This document shows, one piece after another, positions 38,640 through 49,600 of a DNA stretch of 64,000 nucleotides (position 1 is the stretch's first letter; every line of letters starts with the position of its first letter). The stretch comes from an uncultured Prochlorococcus sp. GTDB lineage: Bacteria > Cyanobacteriota > Cyanobacteriia > PCC-6307 > Cyanobiaceae. Both the position numbers and the translations under genes were made by a program. The notes below the pieces were generated by a model. It did no database searches. It saw nothing but the letters and a program-made list of their open reading frames with translations, and had not been told where the DNA came from. The stretch spans positions 31,650-95,649 of the forward strand of contig CABYJE010000003.1 of assembly GCA_902519235.1 (NCBI GenBank), in the 5' to 3' direction.

Positions 38640-39677
38640 ATGAATTTTCTGGCTTGTGATTTAGGAGGCACCAAGGTTCTACTAGGAATATTTAAAACCG
38701 ATATAAATGATGATTCACCCAGATTAATATTTAAAAAAAAATATTTATCTTCTGAATGGGATTCTTTTCAACTAATCCTAGAAGATTTTTTAGAAAAAAA
38801 ATGCAAAAACATCGCTCATCCTTATTCTGCATGTTTTGCAGTAGCTGGACCTTGCTCTAACAACAATGCAAAAATTATTAACTTGTCATGGGATATATCT
38901 GGAAATGCATTACAAAACAAATTTAATTTTAAAAACTGCGAGCTAATAAATGATTTCGCAGTTCAAATTTATGGAATACCTTATTTAAAAAAAAATCAAT
39001 ATTCTACTATCCAAAATGGATCAAGCACAAAAGGTATCAATGAAGATTTGCATGCCATTGTTGGAGCAGGGACTGGTTTAGGTATCGCAAGAGGCATAAT
39101 ATCTGGAAATAAAGTAAAAATTTTAGCTAGCGAAGGTGGTCATGTTGAGTACTCGCCAAAGTCAAAATTAGAATGGGACTTGAAGATTTGGCTTAAGAAT
39201 TACCTAAAAGTTGATAGGATATCTTGTGAAAGAATTATAAGCGGAACTGGTTTATCAAGAATTGTCGAATGGAGACTAAGCAAACCTGATGCCCATAACC
39301 ATCCCCTACAAAAATATTTAAAAGAAATTAAAATTTTTGATGCTGCGAGAAAAGAACTACCTGAAAAAATTTGCAATCTTTCTGAAGAAGGGGATCAGCT
39401 AATGATCGAAGTTCAAAGGATTTGGTTAGGAGCTTATGCCTCTTTATTAGGAGATGTTGCTCTTCAAGAATTATGTTATGGCGGGTTATGGATTTCTGGA
39501 GGAACCGCGCCAAAACATTTCAAAAACTTTAAAACAGATTTCTTTATGAAACAATTTTTCGACAAGGGAAGATTAAAAGATATTCTTAAAACAATACCTA
39601 TCAAAGTGATTTTAGATGAAGAGTTTGGGCTTTTTAGTGCAGCGTGCAGAGCAAAAATGCTTTTAAAAAACAAGTAA
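38640..39677 (+). CDS. glk: Glucokinase
   Basis: ATP-dependent glucose kinase of the Glk (non-ROK) family, 345 residues. The N-terminal phosphate loop ACDLGGTKVLLGIF (residues 5-18), INDFAVQIYG with the catalytic Asp, GAGTGLGIARG and EGGHVEYSP are all present. It makes glucose-6-phosphate for glycogen or the oxidative pentose phosphate path. It lies between thrS (10 bases) and thrB (6 bases), an operon of unrelated housekeeping genes. Confidence 0.92.
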   Translation: MNFLACDLGGTKVLLGIFKTDINDDSPRLIFKKKYLSSEWDSFQLILEDFLEKKCKNIAHPYSACFAVAGPCSNNNAKIINLSWDISGNALQNKFNFKNCELINDFAVQIYGIPYLKKNQYSTIQNGSSTKGINEDLHAIVGAGTGLGIARGIISGNKVKILASEGGHVEYSPKSKLEWDLKIWLKNYLKVDRISCERIISGTGLSRIVEWRLSKPDAHNHPLQKYLKEIKIFDAARKELPEKICNLSEEGDQLMIEVQRIWLGAYASLLGDVALQELCYGGLWISGGTAPKHFKNFKTDFFMKQFFDKGRLKDILKTIPIKVILDEEFGLFSAACRAKMLLKNK

Positions 39678-39683
39678 CAAGAA

Positions 39684-40631
39684 ATGGCTATTCCTGAAGT
39701 AGGTAAAAAAATAAGGGTAACAGTACCTTCCACAACTGCCAATTTAGGCCCTGGATTCGATTGTCTTGGCGCAGCATTAGATTTGTATAATGAGTTTATA
39801 TTTACAAGAATTGAAGGGGGTGGAGATAGATTTGATTTAATAATGGAAAGTACAGATGGCAATCATTTAAGAGGAGGACCTGAAAACTTAGTTTTTAGAG
39901 CAGCTCAGAAAGTATGGGAGAGTGCAAATATGGAGCCTTTTGCACTTGAGGCAAGAGTCAAGTTGGCAGTCCCACCAGCACGAGGACTTGGAAGTAGTGC
40001 GACAGCAATAGTTGCTGGACTAATCGGTGCGAATGCAATAATGAACTCTCCATTGCCCAAAGAAAAACTCCTTGAACTTGCTATTGATATAGAAGGTCAT
40101 CCTGATAATGTAGTTCCCTCTCTGCTGGGTGGACTTTGTTTGACAGCCAGATCGTCTTCACAAAGATGGAGAATCATTAGATGTGATTGGCACGATTCAA
40201 TTAAAGCCGTTGTAGCAATACCTGCGATTCGTTTAAGCACAAGCGAAGCGAGGAAGGTTATGCCTAAGAATGTACCTATATCTGATGCAGTGACAAATAT
40301 GGGTGCACTTACCTTGTTACTAAATGGCTTAAAAGCAGGAAATGCAGAACTAATAAAAGAGGGTATGTTTGATAAGCTACATGAACCCTACAGATGGAAA
40401 CTTATTAAAGGTGGGCTAGAAGTCAAAGATGCCGCACTACACGCAGGTGCTTTAGGATGCGCAATTAGTGGGGCAGGACCAAGCATCTTAGCTTTGTGTA
40501 AAAAAGAAAATGGTAAAAACGTCAGTCAAGCCATGGTGAAAGCATGGGAGAAGTCAGGTGTAGCTAGCAGAGCACCATTCTTAAACATTCAGACAACAGG
40601 TAGCCAATTTAGCTCTATCTTTAGTAAGTAG
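39684..40631 (+). CDS. thrB: Homoserine kinase
   Basis: GHMP-family kinase that phosphorylates homoserine in threonine synthesis, 315 residues. The N-terminus reads VPSTTANLGPGFDCLGAAL, typical of ThrB, and the ATP loop is PPARGLGSSATAIVAG (about residues 92-107). The C-terminal GCAISGAGPSILAL motif is also present. The length is normal. It is the last gene of the trpS-thrS-glk-thrB run; a promoter-like site for ndhD begins right after the stop. Confidence 0.93.
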   Translation: MAIPEVGKKIRVTVPSTTANLGPGFDCLGAALDLYNEFIFTRIEGGGDRFDLIMESTDGNHLRGGPENLVFRAAQKVWESANMEPFALEARVKLAVPPARGLGSSATAIVAGLIGANAIMNSPLPKEKLLELAIDIEGHPDNVVPSLLGGLCLTARSSSQRWRIIRCDWHDSIKAVVAIPAIRLSTSEARKVMPKNVPISDAVTNMGALTLLLNGLKAGNAELIKEGMFDKLHEPYRWKLIKGGLEVKDAALHAGALGCAISGAGPSILALCKKENGKNVSQAMVKAWEKSGVASRAPFLNIQTTGSQFSSIFSK

Positions 40632-40632
40632 T

Positions 40633-40660
40633 TTTACTTAGGCGTTTTTAATGTTATAGT
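40633..40660 (+). promoter_or_regulatory. Candidate promoter for ndhD
   Basis: TTTACT as a -35-like box is followed after 16 bases by TATAGT at 40655-40660, preceded by TG to form an extended -10 (TGTTATAGT). It is about 50 bases before the ndhD ATG at 40711 and begins right after the thrB stop. Read by eye and not confirmed. Confidence 0.4.
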
Positions 40661-40710
40661 CTCAAGCTAGTACAACTTCAACTAGAATAAAAAAATTATT
40701 CATTATATAA

Positions 40711-42252
40711 ATGAATTTAGAATCTTTTCCTTGGCTATCATCCATTGTTTTATTGCCTTTAATTGGGGCATTAATAATGCCTTTCTTGAGTTCGAAAGAA
40801 GGAGAAGATAATACACTCCCTAGAAATATCTCATTAAGTTTTTTATTTATAGATTTTTTACTAATAATCGGCGTCCTTTTTCAAAAATTCAATCCCTCAG
40901 ATAGCTCTTTGCAACTGGTTGAAAGAGCTTCCTGGTTACCATCAATAGGCTTAGAGTGGTCTCTAGGAGTAGATGGTTTATCTGCTCCTCTAGTAGCTTT
41001 AAGTGGTTTAATTACTTTTTTATCAGCTGCCGCAAGTTGGAAAATTAAGAAAAAATCTAACTTATACTTTGCTCTTTTATTAGTACAAGCATCAGCACAG
41101 GCACTAGTTTTCCTTTCTCAAGATTTCCTACTATTTTTCTTGGCGTGGGAACTTGAATTAGTTCCGGTATATCTTCTTATTGCGATTTGGGGAGGAAAAA
41201 AGAAATTATATGCGGCCACTAAATTTATTCTTTACACAGCTTTAGCTTCTTTATTAATACTTATAAGCGGATTAGCACTTGCCTTGAATGGTGATACCTT
41301 TACTTTAAATATCACCGATTTAACCAATAAACATGTAACAGGTAGCCTAGCTTTATTATCTTATTTAGGATTTTTAATTGGTTTTGGAGTAAAACTTCCT
41401 ATTTTTCCATTACATACTTGGTTACCCGATGCTCATGGAGAGGCTAATGCTCCAGTTTCGATGCTGCTCGCTGGAATACTCTTAAAAATGGGAGGTTACG
41501 CTCTCTTAAGATTCAACGTTCAAATACTACCTGAAGTACATCTTCAAATTGCACCTGCATTAATTATTCTTGGAATCATAAATATTATTTACGGAGCACT
41601 AAACGCATTCGCACAAGACAATGTTAAAAGAAGAATTGCATGTAGCTCAGTGAGTCATATGGGTTTTGTCCTTTTAGGGATTGGAGCAGTGGATGCTCTA
41701 GGTATAAGCGGAGCAATGCTCCAAATGATCAGTCACGGACTTATCGCCGCAGCTATGTTTTTTGTAACGGGCTCATTCTATGAAAGAACAAATACTCTTT
41801 CGATACCAAATATGGGCGGTTTGGCAAAGGTCTTGCCAATAACTTTTGCTTTTTTCTTAGCAAGTTCTTTGGCCTCTCTAGCACTACCTGGGATGAGCGG
41901 TTTTATAAGTGAAATAACTGTATTTTTAGGGATCACTAGTCAAGAAGGATTCAGCTCTATCTTTAGATCAATCACTATTCTTATTGCAGCAATTGGTTTA
42001 GTTCTAACACCAATTTATCTATTATCAATGTGTAGAAGAGTATTCTTTGGCCCTAGAATCCCCGCACTAGCTACAGTTAAAGAAATGAATGGTAGAGAGT
42101 TGACGATAGGTTTCAGTTTATTGTTACCTACTTTAGTGATAGGTTTTTGGCCGAAAATAGCCATAAATTTATACGAATCTTCAACCAATGCTCTCAGTCA
42201 GCAGCTTACTTTAGCTAAGTTAGTTGGATTAATACCAACTTTATTTAGTTAA
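40711..42252 (+). CDS. ndhD: NAD(P)H-quinone oxidoreductase subunit 4 (NdhD)
   Basis: A 513-residue proton-pumping subunit of the thylakoid NDH-1 complex, homologous to complex I ND4. About fourteen membrane helices are visible. Conserved blocks include [20 protein letters not shown] with the charged Glu, [45 protein letters not shown] sequence (in part), and the [15 protein letters not shown] segment with a conserved His. It serves cyclic electron flow and respiration. The exact NdhD paralogue number cannot be set by eye. prlC follows after 13 bases. Confidence 0.93.
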   Translation: MNLESFPWLSSIVLLPLIGALIMPFLSSKEGEDNTLPRNISLSFLFIDFLLIIGVLFQKFNPSDSSLQLVERASWLPSIGLEWSLGVDGLSAPLVALSGLITFLSAAASWKIKKKSNLYFALLLVQASAQALVFLSQDFLLFFLAWELELVPVYLLIAIWGGKKKLYAATKFILYTALASLLILISGLALALNGDTFTLNITDLTNKHVTGSLALLSYLGFLIGFGVKLPIFPLHTWLPDAHGEANAPVSMLLAGILLKMGGYALLRFNVQILPEVHLQIAPALIILGIINIIYGALNAFAQDNVKRRIACSSVSHMGFVLLGIGAVDALGISGAMLQMISHGLIAAAMFFVTGSFYERTNTLSIPNMGGLAKVLPITFAFFLASSLASLALPGMSGFISEITVFLGITSQEGFSSIFRSITILIAAIGLVLTPIYLLSMCRRVFFGPRIPALATVKEMNGRELTIGFSLLLPTLVIGFWPKIAINLYESSTNALSQQLTLAKLVGLIPTLFS

Positions 42253-42265
42253 ACTTTTTTAATAA

Positions 42266-44353
42266 ATGGATACCTCAATTTTTAAATATGGAGAACTACC
42301 AGAATTTAAAAAATTTACTCCCGTAAACATAAGTAAACAATTTCCCATAGTACTACAAAGGATCTCAGAAGACTTTGAAAAGATAGAGAAAAATTTATCT
42401 AATTATTTAATTCAAAATGATTTGAATTGGGATAAGGTAATTAATCCCTTGAATGAAGTCAATGAAATACTTAGATGGAGTTGGGGAGTAATAAGCCACT
42501 TGAATGCTGTAAATAATTCTAAAAGTCTTAGAGATATTTATTCAAAATTTCTTCCAGAGATTATTAGCTTGAGTAACAAATTCGGACAAAGCAAAATAAT
42601 TTACAATTCTTTAGTCAAGCTTAAAGATACAAATAATTTTGATCAAATCAAAAACAGAATTTTAGATAAAGAAATTCTGGAGATGCAACATAGAGGGATT
42701 TCGCTCCAAAAAAAAGATCAGGAAGAATTTAATACTATCTCTGAAATGCTTGGCAAGCTATCAACAGATTTCAGCAACAATGTTCTTGATGCGACTAATA
42801 AATGGTTTTTGATTCTGAATAAAAAATCTGAAGTTGATGGACTCCCCGATCGAGTACTGGAATTAATGGCAACTTCTGCTTACAGTCACTTAAAAAAAGA
42901 TGAAGAAGTTGATATTCAAAATGGGCCTTGGAAATTAAGTCTAGATATTCCAACTTATACATCGTTTATGACATATGCCACAAACCGTGAACTTAGAGAA
43001 AAACTATATAAAGCTTTCGTTGGTAGGGCTTCTCAAGGAGAAAAAAATAATTCTCAAATCATAGAAGAGATATTATCTCTTAGAACTAAAAAGGCTAATC
43101 TTCTCGGATATAAAAGTTGGGCAGAACTAAGTTTGTCAACAAAAATGGCTAAAGAAATAAAAAATGTTGAAAACCTTTTAGAAGAATTAAGAGAACCAGC
43201 ATTCAAGACCGCAAAAATTGAATTAGAAACGCTTAACAAGTTTTCTAAAGCTAATGGCTTTCCAGAATCAGAGAATATTGAGCCGTGGGATATTAGTTAT
43301 TGGTCTGAACTTCTTAGAAAGGAAAAACTCAATTTAGATCAGGAGTCTTTGAGACCTTGGTTTCCATTAAATGATGTCTTAAAAGGCTTATTTAAATTAA
43401 GCGAAAAGCTTTTTGAAATCAAAGTAGTTGAGGCAACTGATGAAGCACCTCTATGGAATGATGATGTTTTATTTTTTAATATCTTTAATAAAGAAGATAA
43501 AAAAATAGCATCTTTTTATCTCGATCCATATTCTCGTCCGGAATCAAAGAGAGGAGGTGCTTGGATGGATGAATGCTTGAATAAAAATAATGTTGGTAAA
43601 AAAACTCTACCAGTGGCCTATCTTGTTTGTAATCAGACTCCACCATCAAAAGACAAACCTAGTTTGATGAGTTTTGAAGAAGTTCAGACTCTATTCCATG
43701 AATTTGGCCATGGTCTTCAACACATGCTTACAACTGTGAATCTTCCTCAAGCAGCTGGCATCAATAATGTTGAATGGGATGCAGTAGAACTTCCAAGCCA
43801 ATTTATGGAAAACTGGTGTTTCCATAAAAATACACTCTTGAATATTGCGAAGCACTATAAAACAGGAGAAAAACTATCCGATGAGAATTTTGAAAAGCTT
43901 CTAAAAAATAGAACTTTTAATTGTGGTATGGCTACTCTCAGACAACTACATTTTGCGATTACAGACCTCAGGTTACACAGTAGAATTAATAATAATGAAG
44001 GTCAAACAGCAGATGAAATAAGACGAGAAATTGCAAAACAAACTACCGTTATTGCTCCAATTCAAGAAGATAAATTTCTTTGTTGTTTTAGCCATATATT
44101 TGCAGGTGGATATTCTGCAGGATATTACTCTTATAAATGGGCTGAGGTTCTAAGTGCTGATGCTTTTTCTATGTTCGAAGAAGCTGATCTAGAAAACGCT
44201 GAAGATTTAAAGCTAATAGGAAAGAAATTCAAAGATACAATACTTAGCTTGGGTGGAAGCTTACCACCATTAGACGTATTTAAACTATTCAGAGGAAGAG
44301 AGCCACAAACAGATCCCTTAATAAGGCACTTAGGTTTATCTGGCGCTACATAA
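42266..44353 (+). CDS. prlC: Oligopeptidase A-like M3 metallopeptidase
   Basis: A 695-residue zinc peptidase of the M3A family (thimet oligopeptidase/PrlC), which degrades short peptides in the cytoplasm, including cleaved signal peptides. The HExxH motif appears as FHEFGHGLQHML (about residues 475-486), and the third ligand lies downstream in the NNVEWDAVELPSQFMENW segment. The C-terminal HIFAGGYSAGYYSYKWAEVLSAD-type region is also characteristic. Its 3' end overlaps the convergent lipase gene by 8 bases. Confidence 0.92.
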   Translation: MDTSIFKYGELPEFKKFTPVNISKQFPIVLQRISEDFEKIEKNLSNYLIQNDLNWDKVINPLNEVNEILRWSWGVISHLNAVNNSKSLRDIYSKFLPEIISLSNKFGQSKIIYNSLVKLKDTNNFDQIKNRILDKEILEMQHRGISLQKKDQEEFNTISEMLGKLSTDFSNNVLDATNKWFLILNKKSEVDGLPDRVLELMATSAYSHLKKDEEVDIQNGPWKLSLDIPTYTSFMTYATNRELREKLYKAFVGRASQGEKNNSQIIEEILSLRTKKANLLGYKSWAELSLSTKMAKEIKNVENLLEELREPAFKTAKIELETLNKFSKANGFPESENIEPWDISYWSELLRKEKLNLDQESLRPWFPLNDVLKGLFKLSEKLFEIKVVEATDEAPLWNDDVLFFNIFNKEDKKIASFYLDPYSRPESKRGGAWMDECLNKNNVGKKTLPVAYLVCNQTPPSKDKPSLMSFEEVQTLFHEFGHGLQHMLTTVNLPQAAGINNVEWDAVELPSQFMENWCFHKNTLLNIAKHYKTGEKLSDENFEKLLKNRTFNCGMATLRQLHFAITDLRLHSRINNNEGQTADEIRREIAKQTTVIAPIQEDKFLCCFSHIFAGGYSAGYYSYKWAEVLSADAFSMFEEADLENAEDLKLIGKKFKDTILSLGGSLPPLDVFKLFRGREPQTDPLIRHLGLSGAT

Positions 44354-44939
44354 TAATTTCATCGATTATTTTCCTAACCACAGATTTATTTCTTACAAGA
44401 TTTCTATGTTTATATACTTTAACTGGTATTTTTTTACCAAAATTTAAATTTGTCCACCAACTTGGGAAAACCATCATATCCCAATAAGTAAAGAAATTTA
44501 TGCACTCAATATCATCAAGAAAAAAATCATTATTTGAAAGTTCTCTCAAAAACTTACTATTTATTTTCATTTCTGATATCCCTCTAAAAGGGTATTTAGG
44601 TACTAATTGAGCCATTAATGTTCCTTTGTGAGGGGAACCTATGGATATTAATCTTCTTGTTCTTTTATATCCATTAAATTTTTGAAGCCAGTGCCTACCG
44701 ATTATTCCTCCCATAGAAAATCCCAAAATATCTATTTCTTTTTCTAAACCATATTTCTCTAAAATTAATTCGTTTAATTTGTTAGTCAAATCAAGAATTG
44801 AAGTCATTCCATATGAATGCTTAAGAGTTGGAGCAAAATATTCAATTCCAATATCATCAAGTTTTGAGGTAATAGAAGAAAAAATACTTGAAGTATTCCA
44901 AAGACCATGAATCAATATAATGGGATGCCTTTTTTCCAA
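44346..44939 (-). CDS. Small alpha/beta-hydrolase, lipase-like
   Basis: A 197-residue alpha/beta-hydrolase. HGLWNTSSIF (residues 11-20) forms the oxyanion loop, and GFSMGG with nucleophile Ser75 is the catalytic elbow. A later ISIGSPHKGT is typical of triacylglycerol-lipase-like cyanobacterial proteins, and a candidate His is in VYKHRNLVRN near the end. The substrate is unknown. It follows folB by 5 bases and ends the TamB-proA-folB-lipase run. Confidence 0.78.
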   Translation of the reverse strand: MEKRHPIILIHGLWNTSSIFSSITSKLDDIGIEYFAPTLKHSYGMTSILDLTNKLNELILEKYGLEKEIDILGFSMGGIIGRHWLQKFNGYKRTRRLISIGSPHKGTLMAQLVPKYPFRGISEMKINSKFLRELSNNDFFLDDIECINFFTYWDMMVFPSWWTNLNFGKKIPVKVYKHRNLVRNKSVVRKIIDEIIM

Positions 44940-44944
44940 TACTT

Positions 44945-45307
44945 TTAGTTATTTTCAAGAATTCTTACTATTGACACTTTCCCATCGAAACCTGTTATTG
45001 GAGGATTACATTTTGTCAAAATAATTTTGATTTTAGAAAGGCTAAATTCCTGATCAATGATTTCTAAAATTGCCTTTGAATATTTTTCGATTGTGAAACA
45101 ATATATTTTCTTAGATTGATCTTTTAAAATTTGAACTAATTCTGAATAATCAATTGTATTTTTTATATCATCATTAACTATACATTTTTCAAAATCAGTC
45201 CACAAAAATATATCTAAAATAAATAGTTGTCCTAATTCCCTTTCTTCATCAAGAACTCCGACCCTAGCCCAAAGTTCAATATTCTCAATTTTTAAAAAAG
45301 TCTCCAT
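44945..45307 (-). CDS. folB: Dihydroneopterin aldolase
   Basis: A 120-residue FolB-type pterin enzyme that splits 7,8-dihydroneopterin in folate synthesis. IENIELWARVGVLDEERELGQLFILDIFLW at the N-terminus is the family's tunnel-fold beginning, with Glu in DEERELGQ; NTIDYSELVQIL follows, and the C-terminal KCNPPITGFDGKVSIV carries the conserved Lys. The length is normal. It lies 11 bases after proA. Confidence 0.9.
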   Translation of the reverse strand: METFLKIENIELWARVGVLDEERELGQLFILDIFLWTDFEKCIVNDDIKNTIDYSELVQILKDQSKKIYCFTIEKYSKAILEIIDQEFSLSKIKIILTKCNPPITGFDGKVSIVRILENN

Positions 45308-45318
45308 CTTTAAAATTT

Positions 45319-46629
45319 TTAAAGATCTTTATGTGTATAGATAGCCTTTCCGGATGAAAAATCATCAACTATATTTCCATCGCCTTTTAGGAAATATTTA
45401 TAAGTCACCAAACCTTCTAGACCTACAGGTCCCCTTGGTGGAAGAGTTTGAGTAGATATACCAACTTCAGCTCCGAATCCATATCTAAAGCCATCGGCAA
45501 ACCTTGTAGAGCAATTATGAAAAACACCTGCGCTATCAACTACATTCATAAATTTATTGGCAGTTTTTGAATTTTCAGTAATTATTCCATCTGTATGTTT
45601 TGAACTATATTTTTGAATATGTGTGATTGCTTCCTCAAGATCATCAACAATTTTTATCGATAAAATTAAATCCAAATATTCAGTTTTCCAATCTTCCAGA
45701 CTAGCCTCATACTTTAACCCTAATTCAACTGATCGTTTATCTCCAATTAACTTAACATCATTAGAATTAAACAAAGGAATGGCCTTTTCTAAAAAAGCTG
45801 ATGCGATATCTTTATGGACTAATAAAGTTTCAATAGCATTACATGCTGCTGGATATTGAATTTTACTGTCTAATGCTACTGATAAAGCCATCTCAAGATT
45901 CGCCTCATTATCTATAAATAAGTGACAAATCCCATCAGCATGACCCAGAACAGGAATTCTTGTATTCTCTTGAATAAATTTAACTAGTTCATTACTTCCT
46001 CTTGGAATTATTAAATTGATATAATTTTCGAGATTTAACATCGACATACTATCTTTTCTACTTGTAAGTAAACATATTGCATTTTTATCAAGACCTGATT
46101 CATATAACCCCTGTTGTAAAGCATTGACTATTGCAGTATTTGTTAAATTAGCTTCACTACCGCCCTTTAGCATTACTCCATTTCCTGATCTTATTGCTAA
46201 AGAACTAATCTGCATAACAGCATCAGGTCTAGATTCAAAAATAACCCCTATAACTCCAATAGGCACAGTTTTTCTTTCAAGGATCAGTCCTTTTGAAAGC
46301 TCTCTTTTTATTTGAACTTGGTCCACGGGATCAGCCAAGTCTCCAACTTTTCTTACTCCTTCAATTCCTGAATATAATTTTTCTTTTGATAACTTTAATC
46401 TAGAAAGTAAAGCCTTCGATATACCTTTTTTTTCCGCACTTTTATAGTCCTCATTATTAGCATCTAGAATTTCCTTAGTATTTTTTTTTAGATAATCAGC
46501 CATAAAATTTAAGGCCTGAATTCTTTTGATATTTTCAGTCTGACTTATTTTTATTGATGCCAAACGAACTTGATCAGCTTTTTCTAAAAGATCATTGCAT
46601 GGTTGAGGAACTTCAAAAATATCCGCCAT
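45319..46629 (-). CDS. proA: Gamma-glutamyl phosphate reductase
   Basis: Second enzyme of proline synthesis; it reduces gamma-glutamyl phosphate with NADPH. The 436-residue aldehyde-dehydrogenase-fold protein has the catalytic Cys in YPAACNAIETLLVH (about residue 262), VIFESRPDAVMQISSLAIRSGNG in the cofactor domain, and the C-terminal GFGAEVGISTQTLPPRGPVGLEGLVTYKY-type region. It lies 41 bases after the TamB-like gene and before folB. Confidence 0.94.
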   Translation of the reverse strand: MADIFEVPQPCNDLLEKADQVRLASIKISQTENIKRIQALNFMADYLKKNTKEILDANNEDYKSAEKKGISKALLSRLKLSKEKLYSGIEGVRKVGDLADPVDQVQIKRELSKGLILERKTVPIGVIGVIFESRPDAVMQISSLAIRSGNGVMLKGGSEANLTNTAIVNALQQGLYESGLDKNAICLLTSRKDSMSMLNLENYINLIIPRGSNELVKFIQENTRIPVLGHADGICHLFIDNEANLEMALSVALDSKIQYPAACNAIETLLVHKDIASAFLEKAIPLFNSNDVKLIGDKRSVELGLKYEASLEDWKTEYLDLILSIKIVDDLEEAITHIQKYSSKHTDGIITENSKTANKFMNVVDSAGVFHNCSTRFADGFRYGFGAEVGISTQTLPPRGPVGLEGLVTYKYFLKGDGNIVDDFSSGKAIYTHKDL

Positions 46630-46670
46630 AATAAAATATATTTATACCATGATTATAAAAGAAAGCATTC

Positions 46671-49600
46671 TTAAAACAAATCCCCTAGAAAATTAAATCT
46701 CCTAAATATTTGAACTTGACTTTTCCAATCTCCATTAGCATCGTAAGAACCTAATAATTCTAGATTCGGCGTTGCCTGAAAAGTAAAAATTCCTGTAGGT
46801 GGGAGATCATCTCTACCTGGAATAGTTTGAAAGGCAAAATTTATTGCATCGGTAAGATCAATGCCTAGTTGAGCTACCCAAGCTTGACTAGAAAATTCCT
46901 CATTTGAAGTTGAATTCCCATCATTATCTATATCTAAATTTTCATTAGAAAAAATATTATTTAAAGAATCATTATTTTCAATTAATGCTGGATATAAAGA
47001 TAACTGAAATCTTTCACTTAAAGCATCTGCATTATTAAGCTGTGAAATAAATGCTCTATTTATTAAATTTGCAGAGTTTCCTCCAATCAAACCAATTATT
47101 TGCGATCTGTTATAACTTGGAGTGCTTCTCAATTGGATTCTTTTATTTTCATCTTCAAAAGATAATTGATCTAAAAATCCTTCGTATGAAGCTTCAATTT
47201 TGATAAGCCTTGTATTGCCAATTCCAAAAGCACCAAGACCATTTGAAGTTGCATCTGAATCAAGATCTCCTGAAATATTTGGATCCTGATTATTTTCTCT
47301 TATTGGGATTATAGAATCTGGCACTTTACTTACTAAAGAAAAATTTATATATGGAATAACACCACTTCTTTCTGCAAATAAAATGTAGTTATCTTTATTT
47401 TTATTAAGCTTAAAAGGAGTTGTATATAGATTTGCTCTACCTTTTGAAAGATTAATAAGGCCTCTAGCTCTTAAATCATTTCCCACCTCGCCATTAATAT
47501 TAATATCTAATTTCGTATCTAAATAAGCTTGAATTGATTCTGAGAATTGAAGTTTAAAGTCTGGTCCAAGTTTTAATATAAGATTATTAAAACTTAAATT
47601 ATCCAAATAGTTAGGCAAAGTTTTTCCTAAAAGAACTGAATTCAAAATTGTTTCATTAGAGACTATTTTTAAGTCGCTATTGAAATCCCATAAAAGTTCT
47701 GGCCAATTTTTTTTATCTTCTTTTTTATTAATATTTGTATCTAATTTATTTTTTTTATTGGTGCTAATAAAATCAATAAATCCACTATTAAGTGATATTT
47801 TGCCTCCCAAAACAGGTTTTTCAAACGATCCAGTTAAATTCAGTTTTGAATCTAATAAAGAATTTAAATTATCAGTCTTTAAAGTAAATTCTTTTGTTGT
47901 CAAATTAATCTGATCTCTACCTGAATTTTTCCTACTATAGAAAGGCAAAGAACCTTCTATAGAAATATTTCCAGAATCTCCACCCTTAGCTTCCAGTTTC
48001 TCTTGCTGAGCGATCTCTAAATAATCAAAATCAAAAATAATACGTCCATTAATATCCTTGATTACATTGTTATAAAATTCAATTTCAGAATCTTTAATTG
48101 CGACAAACCCAATTAATAAAGGTTTATTTAAAGTGCCTTTTAAAATAATCCTAAGATTAAAGTCACCTTTTTTAAAGGTAAAGTATTCACCCGCAAATAT
48201 ATCTATTAAATCAATAAATTTTTCGTTGCCAGTCAATCTTAAATCTAATTTTTCTTTGTTGTTTACTGGTATTGAGCCTTTAATGTATGCAGGGATTTTA
48301 GAGTCATTTATAAGGAAGGGAAAATCAATATTAAAAATAGAATTATTTAATTTAATTGATCCCTTATCAATTAATAATTCGTTATTTTTTATTGATGCAT
48401 TATTAGAAGAAATTTCACTAGTGAAGGATTTTTCATCGAGATTATAAATTAAATTCATATCCAACCCACCTTGAAAATCTCTTGGTCGATTTAAAAAAAT
48501 ATTTGCAGCACTTAATGGTAGTTTTTTAATTCTTAAGGTGCCTTTACCCCTTAAGAATCCACCATCTAAATCAATAGAAAATTCATCTTTATTATTTTTG
48601 AATTCTTTCCTAGAGACATCAAGATAACCATTTAATTTTGCGTTTAATTTATAGTTATCTGGCCTATTCCCTTGAACTGTTATTTTTCCATTATATCTAC
48701 TTTTAAACTTATTTAAATATTTTTGCAAATTAAATTTATCCTCTAAAGAATTATTATTTTCATTAATTTTTTTTATTAAATCTATTTTTTCTTGAAAAGA
48801 ATTATTTTCTTTATTTATTTCCAAATCATTTAAGATGTTAGAATTTCTTGTTGGAATAACTTTTTTATTATCAAAATCAAAAATATCAACGGCGGTCAGA
48901 ATTGTCCAATTGGTACTTATATTATTAAAATCTACATTAACTAAATTATTGTTTTTTGAGTTATACACAATTTCAATTATTCCCCCATCAATTGGATACA
49001 ATGATGAATTTACATAAAAAAATTTATTTTTTAGGTTAATATCAAATAATGAATTTGCTAATTTTATATTTCTATATTTTCCAAAACTCAAAGCAAATTT
49101 AGCATCAAGATAAGACTGGTCTAAAGCTATTAATCCCGAACCATTAACAATTCCTTTAATTCTATCGAATTGATTATTATTGCCTAAAGATAATTCAAGT
49201 TCATCAAGGGGAAAATTATTTGCGCTCCAAATATAACTATCCTCTTCTTTGACAATATCTATACTACCTACATCAGAGTTAAAAACTCTTCTAAAATTCA
49301 AACTATTTAATTTAAGTCTAGAATCGAAATTTACAGAGAGAAATGTTGGGATAGTGGAATAATATTTATTTTTCATATTTAAAAGATATTCATTTTTATC
49401 ATTTTTTATTTTTCCTTTCCATGTATCTCTAATTCGGATCCCTCTATATTGGGGATAAGTTACATCAAATTTTATAGAAATATCAGGATCGCTGATCTTT
49501 CCTTTTAATTCTCCTACAGCAGTAATGAACCCATCTATCCCATTTTTTTGGAAAGTATTTAAATTGGCCAATTGAGTTCTATTTAATTCAAAGCTAGAAT

